Notes under the pieces: model-generated
Seen by the model: only the letters and a program-made list of their open reading frames with translations
The model's database searches: none
Told to the model about the DNA's origin: nothing
Part shown: positions 12,771 through 25,108 of the stretch, piece by piece
Layout of the letters: every line of letters begins with the position of its first letter
How positions within the stretch are numbered: the stretch's first letter is position 1
Source of the DNA: Wuchereria bancrofti
Lineage: Eukaryota; Nematoda; Chromadorea; Rhabditida; Onchocercidae
Reading direction: 5' to 3'
DNA: 64,000 nt
NCBI GenBank assembly: GCA_005281725.1
Contig: SSBO01000012.1
Coordinates: 1,277,174 to 1,341,173, forward strand
Program-made: the position numbers and the translations under genes

Positions 12771-12783
12771 AAATTTAGGAACA
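12771..12783 (+). promoter_or_regulatory. Probable trans-splice acceptor and 5-base leader of the Dok-like gene
   Basis: AAATTTAG (12771-12778) is a typical nematode splice acceptor and lies only five bases (GAACA) before the ATG at 12784. In nematodes this arrangement usually marks spliced-leader addition. A conventional 5' intron would look the same, so the choice is an inference. Confidence 0.55.
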
Positions 12784-15700
12784 ATGGAACCGGTATATGA
12801 TGGCACAGTGCATGTTTTTCAAGGTCGATTTTTTTCAGTAAGTTGAAAAATTTTTGAAATTTGCATATTTCTACATTTCAGAAAATCCAACACTGTCATA
12901 TCTTAAAATTAGGCTAATATTAATTAGGAAAGGATGAGAATAAATATTAATTGCAATCAAAGAAATAATTATTTGTTATTACAATTCATTTCATATCTAA
13001 TCGCATTTTTTTAACTGTAAACAATCCTTTCTCTTTTTTTTTTTTAAAAAAATTGTTTTTTTTTTATCAGTTTATATGATGAAGATATTCATATCAAGAG
13101 ATTTATCATACCGTAAAATCAGCTCATTCGTATGAATTTCATGATTGTTTGTCGTTATAACTATTCCTTTTTTTTTTCTTTTTTTTTTTTTTATCATCTT
13201 GATAGCTTTACCATTGCAATGGATTGGAATTTTTCTTCAACAAAAAAAAAAAAAAGAAAAAGTAGAAAGAATTTCTCTCTTTTTTCTTTCTCTTCCAGTT
13301 GCTTTTTTTTTTTTTTTTTAACAACGAACTAAAATACTAACATAAATCTTACCAAAGCTATGATTTCATTTTATTTTGTATTAAAATTATTTGTTTATTT
13401 TTTCTCTATAGTTAAATATAAAAAAGGCAACATGCAAAAATTGGTGATGGAGTGGTAAAATGAAAGGAATGGAATTTGAATTTAATCAAATTTATTCAAA
13501 TGAAGCAAACTTATCACATATTGCTAAAAAATATACGAATTCATCTAGACATATGCTGAAGAAGAAAAAGTGACAAAGAAAAAAAAAAAAATTTCATTTT
13601 GAAACTTATTTATTTACACACTCAATGATATTATTATTCATTCCATCTCATACTTTTTTTTTTTTTCTATCTTCCATTCTTTTTTGAATAATTTCTGCTT
13701 TGATTATTTATTGAGCACTTCATATGCATGTTAATGATTTTACATGCAACTGGTATGCAAACTATGCTATCGCATAATTGTGATAAAAATAAATAAAAAT
13801 CAATTTTTAAAAAAAAAAAAATTTTCAAAAGTTTGTTTTTTCATAATTGTATTATTTTATTTATAACTAAATTAAATTCTTTCTGCAGTGTTTTTTCTCT
13901 TTTTCTTTTCTTTTTTTTTTTTGGATGTTTAACATTTTATTGGAAATTTTCTAGAAATGGAAACGATTCAAAGGTGCTATATTTGAAGAAAATGTGACAG
14001 GTCGAGCACGTCTTGAGATTTATACCTCAGGTTCACAACTTGCCGCTCTAACACCTTCAAAAAGTATTCTTCTAGGCGAATGCGTTGCAATACGAATTGT
14101 TCATTTTCGGAATACTGTTAATAGTATGTTTTTTTTTTTTATTTTGTTTCTTCTTTAATTTTGCATATTTCAACGTTTGTGAAGATTTTGATATTTTAAA
14201 TTTTAACTTTGTTATTAGTTGAGTGAAGTGATTACATATATTTGAAATACCTAAATTTCTATCCAACAATTATATTTTCAATATCAGTGATATTATTTAT
14301 CGAAAGATTACTTTTCATTTGAAATCTTTAGATAAATTTGTTATAATTGGTAATAGAGTAGTGTTTTATGGGCGTTTATAAATCATAAATATTTAGTCAT
14401 TTGGAAATTTTCCATATTTTTTTTTTTTTTGAATTGAATTGAAATATAAGTTAATACGCTCATTTTTTAAAATTATTGTTCATAAATAAATTTAAGTCCG
14501 AAAATTAAACTGAAAAAATTGGAAAATTACCACTTTTTTTTTTAAATTTTATTTATTAGATGAGAAATTGTTTGACGTTATTTTGGAACAACAATAAATA
14601 ACCATATTATTATGACTGAAATTTATAATTATGATAATAATTTTGATTACTATTATAAACTTAATTACAGCTATGATTAGTAAGTATTATTAGTGCAATT
14701 TTGTGTTTTTGTGTTTCTTTTTTTATTTTTTGAAATTTGCTGTATTAATAATTTAGATTCGATTTCGAGATATATTTGTTGTTATATATATATATCTTTT
14801 TTCTCTTTCTCTAGATGATAATCGAATCATTCAAATTCAACCAAGGAATGCTCCGGTACTGTTAATTGCTGTGGAGAATGTAGATGAATGGCATTATGTT
14901 TTATGCAAAGTTGCATTTCCGGATCAGGTTTTTTTTTTCGTTTTAAAAAAAATTTTCAAAATTCGTCTTAAAAAAAGCATAGCAGTATAGGTTTTTGTAA
15001 TTTAAAACATAATATCATATCTGGAAAATTATCCTTTAACTATCATAATATTAAATCTTAATATATTGCAATCATAAAATGTTTTGTGAAATTTTTGTAA
15101 TATATAAATGAAACTATGGTATGATAATTAGTGATGATAAGATAAGCGCAAAATAATAACTGATAAAATATTATGATGGAATTATTTATGATAAATCGAA
15201 GTAAATTTTAGTTTGCTTCAATTGGTACACATCCTTCCTCTTCACTATCTACAAATTCCAATGACAATGACGAATATGATGTTCCATGGGATTGTATGTT
15301 TTCTTTTATTTTTTTTTTTTCCCTTTTCATTTCATAATTTTTTATAATTTCTTTTTTTGTTTTTGAAATTATTCTTTTCTTTTTTTTTTTTTCGCAATAA
15401 TTACTTTTTTTTTTTAATATGAATGGTACAAATTTTGTTTACAGTAAGTCGTATTCCGGTACTATTGGAAAGTAATAAAAATATACATCGTATGAAAATT
15501 CCGGAAGGAAATTATGAGATTAGTTTTGGTGATTCTATTTTTCTAAAAAATGGATTTAGTTGCATTGAAGCTTGGTCTTATCCACAAATTACTTGGTTAG
15601 TTTATTGTATTTCTTTTTTTTTAGCATATTTTTATTATTATTATTATTTGTTACAATTGGAAAATTGCGCAATGACACTTTTTTCTTTTTCCATTCTATA

Positions 15701-17532
15701 AAATTTGATCATAATATATATATATTTTTAAAGATGAATAGTATAAATTAAAAAGCTTACATATTTTAGATGTCGTAACATACTATTACATTTTTTACAT
15801 TTTGGTTATAATATCTAAAACATCTTGAGCTTCAATCATGCTAAATATATTTAATAATACTTTACATTGCATAAATTACCATCACTCAAATTAAAAAAAA
15901 ATAATCATCCCAATATTGCTCTTTATATTTCAACTCTAAAATATATTCTAAAATTAATACTAATTAGATAACAAAAATTATGTGAATACAATAAGAGCAA
16001 TAACAACTGTAAATTACGATTGAAAATTTAATCTGTAACTTTGGATAAAAAAAAAAAAAGTAAATTTAGGTTTGGTACCGGTGAAAATTGCTTTGCATTT
16101 GAAGTTGATTACGATCAACCATACGAATTCAAATGTGGACGACCGGAAAATGTTCTGGAAGCGTTACAACAACATATAAAACTAAAACCTGATACAGCAC
16201 TTCCTACAAATACTTGCAATGTGTATACGAAACAATATGTTCCGGCTGAGCAGAAACTTGATCGGTTCACTTTTATTATTTGTTTGTTTATCGTACATCA
16301 AATAGTAAAATGAAAGTTATTGACAAAATTAATTTGACAAGAGCAAATCTTAATGAAATTAAAAATTTGATTTGGGTAAATTAGATTTGTGAAAAAAATT
16401 AATAAATAAATGGCAATCAATTAATGAATAAAGTTACTGCTATTGTGATCATTAAAAATGCATAAAATTTTTTGAAAATTGATAAATTTTATGATTGAAA
16501 TATTAATTTGATGGAAATATTTAGAAGTTCATCAGAGCGTCAAATGCAAAAACCACCATTGCGTTCGACGTTATCATTTCGAAATGAACGCGGCACATTA
16601 AATTCAGCTTCAAGTGATTCACGTTCACGTTTTCCATTTTTCCGTCTAAAGAAGGAATGGAAGGAAAGGGAAAAATTTGAATTGGATGCAAAAGATGAAT
16701 GGATCAGGTATTGTCTTCTTTTTATATTTTATACAATTACAATTTAAAAATTTAATTAAAATTTTTTTTTTAGGTAAACCAAATTGATAAGAAATAAATT
16801 GAAGTAAATCTACTTCGTTGTTTTTTTTTTTTATACAGTTTAAAAAAAAATTAATTATTTTTACTAAATTAACAAGAACAGTTAATCAAATTTAAAAAAA
16901 AAAAAAAAATTGTTGAATTTAGAAGAATTCGCGTTAAAACAAAATCTTTTATAATTACAGATACAGCAAGGAAAATTTATCTGATATGTACAACAATGAT
17001 TTCTATCAGACAAAACTACCGGAAAGAAGTTATATGAGGCTTCCAAATGTGCCTAATGCGCATGCATTTCAGCGTGATCTCGAACGAACCATTGCTAAGC
17101 GTGTAAGATATTTTTCGTTTTTTTTGTTTTTGCTTTTTTTTTTTTGATATATATTTTTAAAAAAAAAAAAAGTTTTAAAAGGAAATTATTAAATAAAATA
17201 CTTTAGGTAAATAAATATTTCAGGCGTTATGCTTATCATTATCAAGTGAAGCGTTATCAGGAATGGATAACAATTCCAACAAGAACAATAATGATAGTAA
17301 CAGTAACAGTCAAAATCGGAAGGTTATCTTACGCCCACGAGTTATATTGGATGGTGATTTATTGGATCCGACAATATTCACACCATCCACTGATAATCTG
17401 GAAAATGATAGTGGAGTAGGAAGCCTTCAAGCTCGCATTCGTGATTCAGTAGTTTCTGCTCCTAGTCCTAGTCCAATAAATTGCAATCCTAATTCTATGC
17501 ATACTTATTTTAGGCAATCTTTGATCAACTAA
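12784..17532 (+). CDS. Dok-like docking protein: PH domain plus IRS-type PTB domain
   Basis: Nine coding exons join in phase: 12784-12837, 13955-14123, 14815-14927, 15212-15293, 15445-15595, 16061 (or 16070)-16264, 16525-16707, 16961-17102, 17224-17532, giving 468 (or 465) residues. Exons 1-3 form an N-terminal PH domain of about 112 residues; ILLGECVAIRIV and WHYVLCKVAFP align with human DOK1 IRLAECVSVAPV and WVQTLCRNAFP. A linker carries a YDVP motif at residues 134-137, a possible Crk/RasGAP SH2 site. Residues about 144-245 form an IRS-type PTB domain (FxFGTGENCFAFEVD core, then LEALQQHIK). The tail holds further tyrosines (MYNND, FYQTK, SYMRLP) and ends in a Ser/Pro-rich segment. Dok proteins are membrane-recruited substrates of tyrosine kinases. 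The second phosphotyrosine-binding arginine normally found after FxFExG is not visible. Homology is firm; exact exon 6 start is uncertain. Confidence 0.85.
16061..16264 (+). other. Exon 6 of the Dok-like gene with two in-frame acceptors 9 bases apart
   Basis: The acceptor ending at 16069 (AAATTTAG) is the better nematode consensus, but it gives ITW-FGTGENC. The acceptor ending at 16060 has a poly(A) context, yet gives ITC-KFRFGTGENC, which keeps the R-[YF]-G motif of IRS-type PTB domains (human DOK1 LLRRYG). Both keep the reading frame. Homology favours 16061 and splice consensus favours 16070. Confidence 0.6.
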
Positions 17533-17556
17533 TTATCACAAATCTCTCTAACTTTC

Positions 17557-17597
<41 letters not shown>

Positions 17598-20500
17598 TAA
17601 TTCAAAAATCATATGGGTAAAATTAATAGACAATTATTTAAAGTAATTTGATTTTCATTTATATCTTTGTCATTTAATATCTCTTTTAATTAAACGATTT
17701 ATTTTTTGTAATTGAAATCTTTTTCATATAATCAACAATAGATTGTAGCAATATTACATTGCAATGCTATTATTTGTCATCATTGAATACTTTATTTTTT
17801 AATCTTTGACAAATTAAATGAATCAACAAATGTCACTTTTCTCATCAAATAGCCATTTTTTTTTTCATTGATCGTTTCAATTCTGAAAAAATTCATATTT
17901 TCATTAATAACTTTTTAAAATTTATCGTATTTATTCATAATATAAATGCATTTATCGTCTGTGCCACATGAATAGGTTCCATATTCTTCAATTGTATTTT
18001 CCATTTTCATTCACATTCTTCATGTTATTTTGATAAACTCGAATTATCACAAATGTTGAATTTCGATTTGCTGCAAATTTAACAAAGAATTTTGTGAAAT
18101 AGGAAAAAAAACTGAGGAAAAAAGTGCTTTTCAAGCAAGTATGAAGTTTTATGAAAATTTGAGTTTAAATTTGATAAGGTAAAAAATCTTTTTTTTTTTT
18201 TAAAAAAAAAAAACTTTTTAGTATTTTAGAGATTTTCAAGGTCATACTTTGCTTTGTTGCTTCGGATATGAGAAAAATATTAACGATGATGGCATAAATA
18301 GATGGGTTCAGATCTTTCCAAATTTAAGTTCCAAATTAAACTACGACAATTTTCAAGGCAATCCGTTTCACCGTCTTTTTTTTTCTTTTTTTTTTTCCCT
18401 ACCCATAATGAATAATACATAAAATTTGGGATTTAAAAATTACAGACGATCATATATTATAAAAACAATAACAAGTAGTCTAAATATGAATTAATATGAA
18501 TTCCATAACCTATGCAAATTTTCTCACAGATTGGATTCAATAATATTAGCTGGAATTATAAAACTAGCATAAGTTACAAATAACTTATATACCTTTCAAC
18601 ATATGAAATCTACAAAAATATGTAAATACTTTCAGTACCTATCCTATTTAAGTAATGTTCATGAAATGTTACCTATTCATTTTATTTTTAAATTAAAAAA
18701 CCATCCAAACTTGCAGATGTTATTTAGATGCAGTCGAAAAAAAAAAAAAAAAAACGTCAACTGCATCGATGCAGATACTATCTATCTACTTTCAGTATTA
18801 TTTCCCTAGCCAATTGTCACCCTGCTATCATCCATCAATCCATATAATTATCAAAAGCTGAAAGAATTTCAGATAGTCGTCCTTGCCCATCTCTTCCTCA
18901 TGAAATACCATTTGCGCCCATACTTTTTTTGAATACTAATTTTGTGTCATCATTTTATAAACTCGTTTTCTAGCTTATTTTTTTTTTCTTTCACAAAGTT
19001 CAAAAATTGATAAATTCTTGAGTTTTTTTAATTTTTATTCTTTTTTTTTTTTTAAATTTACAATGCAACTTCACTTTTGTTTCATGCTAAAAATTTGTTA
19101 AAAATAATAAAAGTTTTATTTTCTAAACATTTTTCTCCCTCATTTTCTTTATATTTTTTAAATTTGGTAAATATAGTAGTTCATCTAATTTTCTTCATAC
19201 ATTTTATCTTTATGACATTGCTCATTATTAGTTGAACAATATTATACATTTATATCTTCATACATTAATAACAACGAAAATTTTTTACAAATCTGTTATC
19301 ATTGCTATTATTGTCATTTATCACTATAATACGACCATATTATCATTTAAAATTTCTCAAATAATTTTAGAATTAATTTTTGGAATTTTATTTTTATTAC
19401 AAATTAAATTATTTTGCACATTGAATGATATCATATTTAAATAGAAAATTTTCCGTTTTGTAATTTGTTTCTTTTTTATTTAGTCGATTAGCTAGCTAGC
19501 ATCAAACATCTGTCCTTTTCGTTTAACTATCAATACACTTTAGCGCCGTTATTGGTTAGTCTTTCATGTCTTTGCCATTTTCCAACTTTCATTTCAATTC
19601 TCTTTCATTAACTCTCTTTTTTAATTAATCTGAATATAGTTTATTGATATTTTTAGTGAGATTACTACAATTGTCATCGTCAATTGATTTGCAACGATTT
19701 GCTCTTTGTTTAGCTTAAATTTATATTGTGATTGATACTGTAATGATTAAGTTGCATTTTTTTTTTTTTTTTTTCACAAAAATGTTACAAAAATCAGTAT
19801 TATCACATTATCAGTCATTGTCACCTTTATTACGACCAGTCGTCTCATAAAAATAGCGATCGTTAACATCACTATAAATAATCATTATCGAATTATTATC
19901 ATTATTTTTAACAGAATTAACATTAACATCTAATGTTATTAACCATGTTAAATTTTCTTATTTTAGTTGCAATTAAAATTGTTAATATTATCAATTACAC
20001 TTATATCAGTATTATCCGAATCATATGATCTTGCATAATTAATATTCCTAATGAGGCTTATTTTCCCAATTCATTTAATGAAATTTTCAGTTGAAAGTTA
20101 TGAAAAGTAAGCAGAAAAAATCCTTAATAAAATTTCCTTTTCAATTCACGTAAATGATGTAATAAACTCGCATTGATTTTTGACAGCACTCAGATTTATG
20201 GATGTTGTGTGTACCAAAATTTTGCTTAGAAAAAGCATAAATTCTTGAAGAGCTAAATAGGTGACAGTGATTGATTGAGACAGAGAAGTGATTTCAGCTG
20301 TATATGTATATTTATTTATTTATTTTCAATTTTATTTATATAATTAACTTAATCAATTAACTAATTTGTTTGTTTATTTATTTATTTATTCATATGTTTT
20401 ATTTCGTTAATTAATTATTTATTATTTATTTAATTTATTTATTTACTAATAATTTTTTTTATTCAATTCATTTATTCATTAATATTCATCATCTTTCCTA

Positions 20501-20873
20501 TTTTTATAATTTATTGATTTTCATCAAATTGAAAAAATATACATTTGTTTTTTTCACTTATTTACTACATTTGCCCACTTCTGCGAATGCTATACTGTAT
20601 CAAAAATGGTTTATTCGTTGATTGAATTGGGAAAAGCTTATTAATTTATTGGCGTGAAAGAGAGAGAGAGAGTTTCGAGAACTAGTTTTACAAATTTTTG
20701 ACAGTCTCTGGTGCAAAAGTGCGGTTGTCATTTTAATTTTGAAAAAAACTTCAATCTGATATTCTGTTTGCAACACGAGACATACTAAACATTTGCGCAT
20801 TGAAAAATTTGGTCCTTTTCCATTTCTTCAGTCATTAACTAAATAACTGTGATTATCATTATTTGTCTATTTA

Positions 20874-20957
20874 TTTATTTTATTTTATTTATTTATTTAT
20901 TTAATTTGGTTAATTAATTCGTTTATTTATATATCTATTATTATTATCATATTATTA

Positions 20958-21003
<46 letters not shown>

Positions 21004-21179
21004 TTAAACTTTCGTAATTGCCAAATTTTCATCCGAATCTTTTCATGCAGTTTCCGTTCTTCATCATTTTCCTAAACATTTTTACATGGATTTCNTTTAT
21101 TTTATTTTATTTATTTATTTATTTAATTTGGTTAATTAATTCGTTTATTTATATATCTATTATTATTATCATATTATTA

Positions 21180-21219
<40 letters not shown>

Positions 21220-21310
21220 TTAAACTTTCGTAATTGCCAAATTTTCATCCGAATCTTTTCATGCAGTTTCCGTTCTTCATCATTTTCCTAAACATTTTTA
21301 CATGGATTTC
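20874..21310. repeat. Direct duplication of about 220 bp on either side of a single N
   Basis: 20874-21094 is repeated at 21096-21310 with the same order (TTTA repeats, AATTTGGTTAATTAATTCG, ATT array, CCGTTCTTCATCATTTTCC). The copies differ only by about two ATT units. The N at 21095 sits exactly at the join, so this looks like two contig ends that failed to merge. Confidence 0.93.
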
Positions 21311-21658
21311 ATGTAATTAAATTTTTTTTCTTTTCATTTTTTATTCATTTTATTTTTGATTGAAAGAATCCATTTTCTTCATTTGATATGTATCTAATAT
21401 ATCGACGATTATTGGTGGAAAAAAGAAACATTTGAAAATTGATGTGATAATTTTTGTTCGTTGGAGTGAAATGCAGCTGCACTCGGATACATAGAAAGCA
21501 TGAGAAATTTTATATTTTGCTATTCATTTAATATAATGATTTTTGGTTTTTTTTTTTTTTTTTGTATTTTCCTTATCAAAAAATTAGAAAATAGGTCTGA
21601 AATTTCAGTGAACAAAACATTTCACTAATATTCAAGTGGATCACTAAAAATTGATTGA

Positions 21659-21833
21659 TGGTGTTAATAGCCTTACTGATATGATACATTAATCTTACTG
21701 ATAGTCTTATTAATATAGTGTATTAAACATACTGATAGCTTTATTGATATTATTTATTGAACTTAGTGAAAGGTAACTGCTAATATAGCGTATTAATCTC
21801 ACTGATAGCCTTACTGATATGATCTATTAATCT
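21659..21833. repeat. Degenerate tandem repeat, ACTGATAG / TATTAAT units
   Basis: About four units of roughly 40-50 bases repeat the pattern 'tagccttactgatatgat.tattaatctt'. The first and last units are the most alike. Confidence 0.75.
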
Positions 21834-22589
21834 TTTGCTTCAGTTAGCTTCATATAATTGATAACATAAAGCTTGATTTGACTAAGATTTAAATCATAAT
21901 CAGTTCAAATCATTTGTCTTTTTCCTCAAATCTTTTTCTCCTTAATCATTTCTTTTTTCCTTGATCGTTTTGTTTGTGTACGTCTATCTGTGTATGTTTG
22001 TGTGTGTGTTTCTTTTTGCTTGTTTATTTACTAGTTTGTTTGTTTATTTGTTCACACTTCTTTGCTTGTTTATTTGTTTGTTTCTGTTCATCTTATCGAC
22101 ATATGATCATTTCTATTAGTACACTCAATCATTAATGAACTCATTTCACGTTTAATGTCCTCATTTTGAAAATAATTCGTCTAAATGTAATTTTTTTTTT
22201 CCTTTAATGTTAATGAAATGGTTTGTTACGAATGTTTTCTCTCTTATTACTATCACATTTTCTCTCTCTTTTTTTCTTTCTTTTTTTTTTTGAACTAAAA
22301 CTCAATTTAATAGCTGTGATAATGGGAATTTTGCACATAATGAAAATATGTTCTTCCATGAAAAATGTAAAATTCGATAGATATAGAAATACTTTAAATA
22401 ATCAATAACCATCTTATTGCTAAATTATTGTTGTAATTAATAACAAAAACAAGAACGGAAAAAAATAAATAAATGAAATATCATATATATGTATCGGTCA
22501 TTCTTGCTTTCTGTTGCTATTATCTTTTCAATATTACAAACTGTTAGTTAATTTTTTTTCAAATCAAAATCTCTTTTCATCAGCCATGC

Positions 22590-22850
22590 ATTTTTTGCGC
22601 CTTTTCGTCTTTTTTCTATTATTGGTTCTGGCCAAAAAAAAAAAAAAAATAAAAACCTTTTTTTACTTCTTTCGTTTTCTTCCTTTTATTGGTTCTGGCC
22701 AAACCAAATTTTTTGTGCTCCTTGTCTTCTTCCTATTATTGGTTTTGGCCAAAAAAAAAAAGAAAAAAATTTCTTTGTACCTCTTCATCCTATCATTGGC
22801 TTTCGTCGAATTTTTTTCCTGCACCTCTTGTCTTTATTCTATCATTTTAA
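22590..22850. repeat. Degenerate minisatellite with conserved CTATTATTGGTTCTGGCCAA core
   Basis: Four diverged units of about 50-75 bases. Each has a 'CTTNTCTTCTTCCTATTATTGG' type block, and the first three go on to 'TTCTGGCCAAA' followed by an A-rich spacer of variable length. The ATTGG core is the reverse complement of a CCAAT box. Confidence 0.75.
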
Positions 22851-23579
22851 TTGCAATTCATTCATTCCCTCTTTTAGCCTTCAAATAATATTAAATTTCT
22901 ATTTGGTGACAAATTTGCACACACACAAAAAAGAAAATGAAAAAAAAAAAGTTGTATGAATTATTTGAAAAATTTTCTTCATCCTGTTTTAAACGTTTTG
23001 AATTTCTCAAAAAAAAAAAAAAAAAGAAAATTCAAGTAAATAAATGTCAATTTTTTTTTTTTTTAAACATGTTGTTGCCAATTATAAATGTTCAATATAA
23101 TATGATCGTTCCAAGACATATCAGTAAGCAAAAAATATATTTGCATAAATAAATTTGTTATAACACAACGAATTAATTATATAGTCCCTTTGCCATTAAA
23201 ATTCAAACATTACGTTGAAAAGATGCTTATTGTCTATTCATCGTTTTATTTTTCTTTTCCAAAATTTTCTATTTCAAATAATTTTTCTTGTACTTCTAAA
23301 CATTTACATATATATATATACATTCTTTTTGTTATTCAAATTTTAATTAGCAACAGTTTAGTTTTAAATTACATCACAGGAATATAAAACCAACTTTGTT
23401 CATAATTTTAACATTTAAACATCAATTTCTAACAACATGAGATAATTGATAGGATAAAAATGCATGAAAGAAGAAAGTGAAAGCTTTTTTTTGAAATTTC
23501 ATAAAATTTTCGAAACATATGTTTGTTTCAACAAAGCAATATGTTTATTTTTGTATATTATTCATTGCTTTTGCTTTTT

Positions 23580-23585
<6 letters not shown>

Positions 23586-23618
<33 letters not shown>
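23586..23618. repeat. (CT)n dinucleotide repeat
   Basis: A pure CT tract of about 32 bases in a T-rich context. Confidence 0.9.
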
Positions 23619-23619
<1 letters not shown>

Positions 23620-25017
23620 ATCTACCTATCTAAAAATCTTTGCGAAATAATTTAAATATATTATCTATGTATATATAATAATTATAAAAGCAATCGTTTT
23701 CATTACATTCTAGATTAAATTAGAAATGATATCTTCCTATATTGTTTTGTATTATTCGATCTAATTAATTAGTAAAGAAAAAATTCTTCTAATTATTTTC
23801 ATTACTAATACAAATTTGCCAGACGTATCGCACTAAGAATTTGAGCCAAATTTTGCAAACAAAAAAAGCTATCACGTAATATACGTGATGGAATAACCGT
23901 AATTGAAAGATCCCTTTACAATAACTGATCATTGTGCTGTTTGACCGATTGTTATTGTTTCTCTTTCATGTTTCTTTTTTTTCTCTTTTTTTTTTTTGGA
24001 AAAGATGAAAAATGATAAGAGTGATAGAGTTAACAATGGCAATAACAACAACAACAACAACAACAACAGTGATACGAAAACTAAAATGTGCGCAATTGTT
24101 TTATTCATAGATTTTTACTACTGTGCCTTCTTGTACCGCGCATAAATGATTGAGTATTTTCTTGATGAATGAAATAATTGTCAAAGTGCAAAAAAAAAAA
24201 AAAAAAAGAAAGAAAAGGAAATTTCGAATGGTGAAGAAAGAAAATAAAATGGTGAGAAATAAAATTTTAAACGGAGTGAAATCAGCGGGACGGCTGAAAG
24301 ACTGTAAATATCATCAATGGGACAAAACTGGGAGAAAAGGTTTCGGTGTATCACAAAAAATAAAAACTATCAACATTTCTCTCAATTAATTACGAATGCT
24401 TTGCCATCATTAATAGCGCAACAAAAGCATCATCAAATATGTTTTACAGAAATATTTAAATAATTCTCATCTCTCTCTCTTCCCCTTATTTGTTAACCTT
24501 CCTAATTTAGCGCTAATGAATGATGCGCGAAAATTATTGCTCAAACAAACAACAAAAACAACAACAAAAGTATTATTCCAACAATGTAGCTAATTTTCTT
24601 CTTCTCTCTCTCTTTCCTTTTGTCTCTGTACAAACAAAAATATATTTTTTTGCTCTTAAGATGTCAAAGAATTTTGGTATGTTCTCAGTGCTGTACATTA
24701 TCTAATCTATGATGATATATTGAACTTTAAAAGTATTATTAGCCATTCCTAAATCTCAATTATTTTTTTTTTTTTTTTGAAGATTGTCATGAAGCTATCA
24801 TTAATTCATCAGTATCACTCCTGGATTATTTGTTTGAATTAGTAATAGAATGAATAATTTTTTCATAACTAATCAAAAGAGATGGATCATATTTTCCCAT
24901 TCATTAATTACCATTCGGAAATTATTTTATTCTTCCGGTTACAATAGTATTCCGGTTATGTAAAAAAGTATATTATTAACATTTTTCAAAGCATCATCTT
25001 TTGTTACAATCATTGAT

Positions 25018-25108
25018 TCCTTTCTTCTCTTTCTCCTCCTTCTTCTCCTCTTCTTCCTCTTCCTCCTCCTTCTCCTCCTCCTCCTCCTCCTCCTACTTCT
25101 CCTCCTCA
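25018..25108. repeat. CTC/TTC polypyrimidine tract
   Basis: About 90 bases of CTC and TTC triplets. The S-rich plus-strand frame and R-rich minus-strand frame across it are artefacts. Confidence 0.88.

Larger units (their letters stand above)
300..12778. other. Gene-poor, low-complexity intergenic region between crtc and the Dok-like gene
   Basis: No open frame here has recognisable protein similarity; the longer frames are translations of AAT, GA, CT or T tracts. The region presumably holds the crtc promoter and upstream untranslated exons on its left side and the Dok-like promoter on its right, but neither can be placed. It contains the repeats listed separately, the N gap at 9301-9521, and several ACGT-core motif clusters (about 5930-6000 and 6600-7033). 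A missed small gene or noncoding RNA cannot be excluded. Confidence 0.7.

Noticed and set aside
15770..15830. A possible extra Dok exon after ATTTTAG at about 15770 reading CRNILLHFLHFGYN
   Set aside because: Joining it to the exon ending at 15595 creates a TGA at the junction, and it ends in a stop before any good donor.
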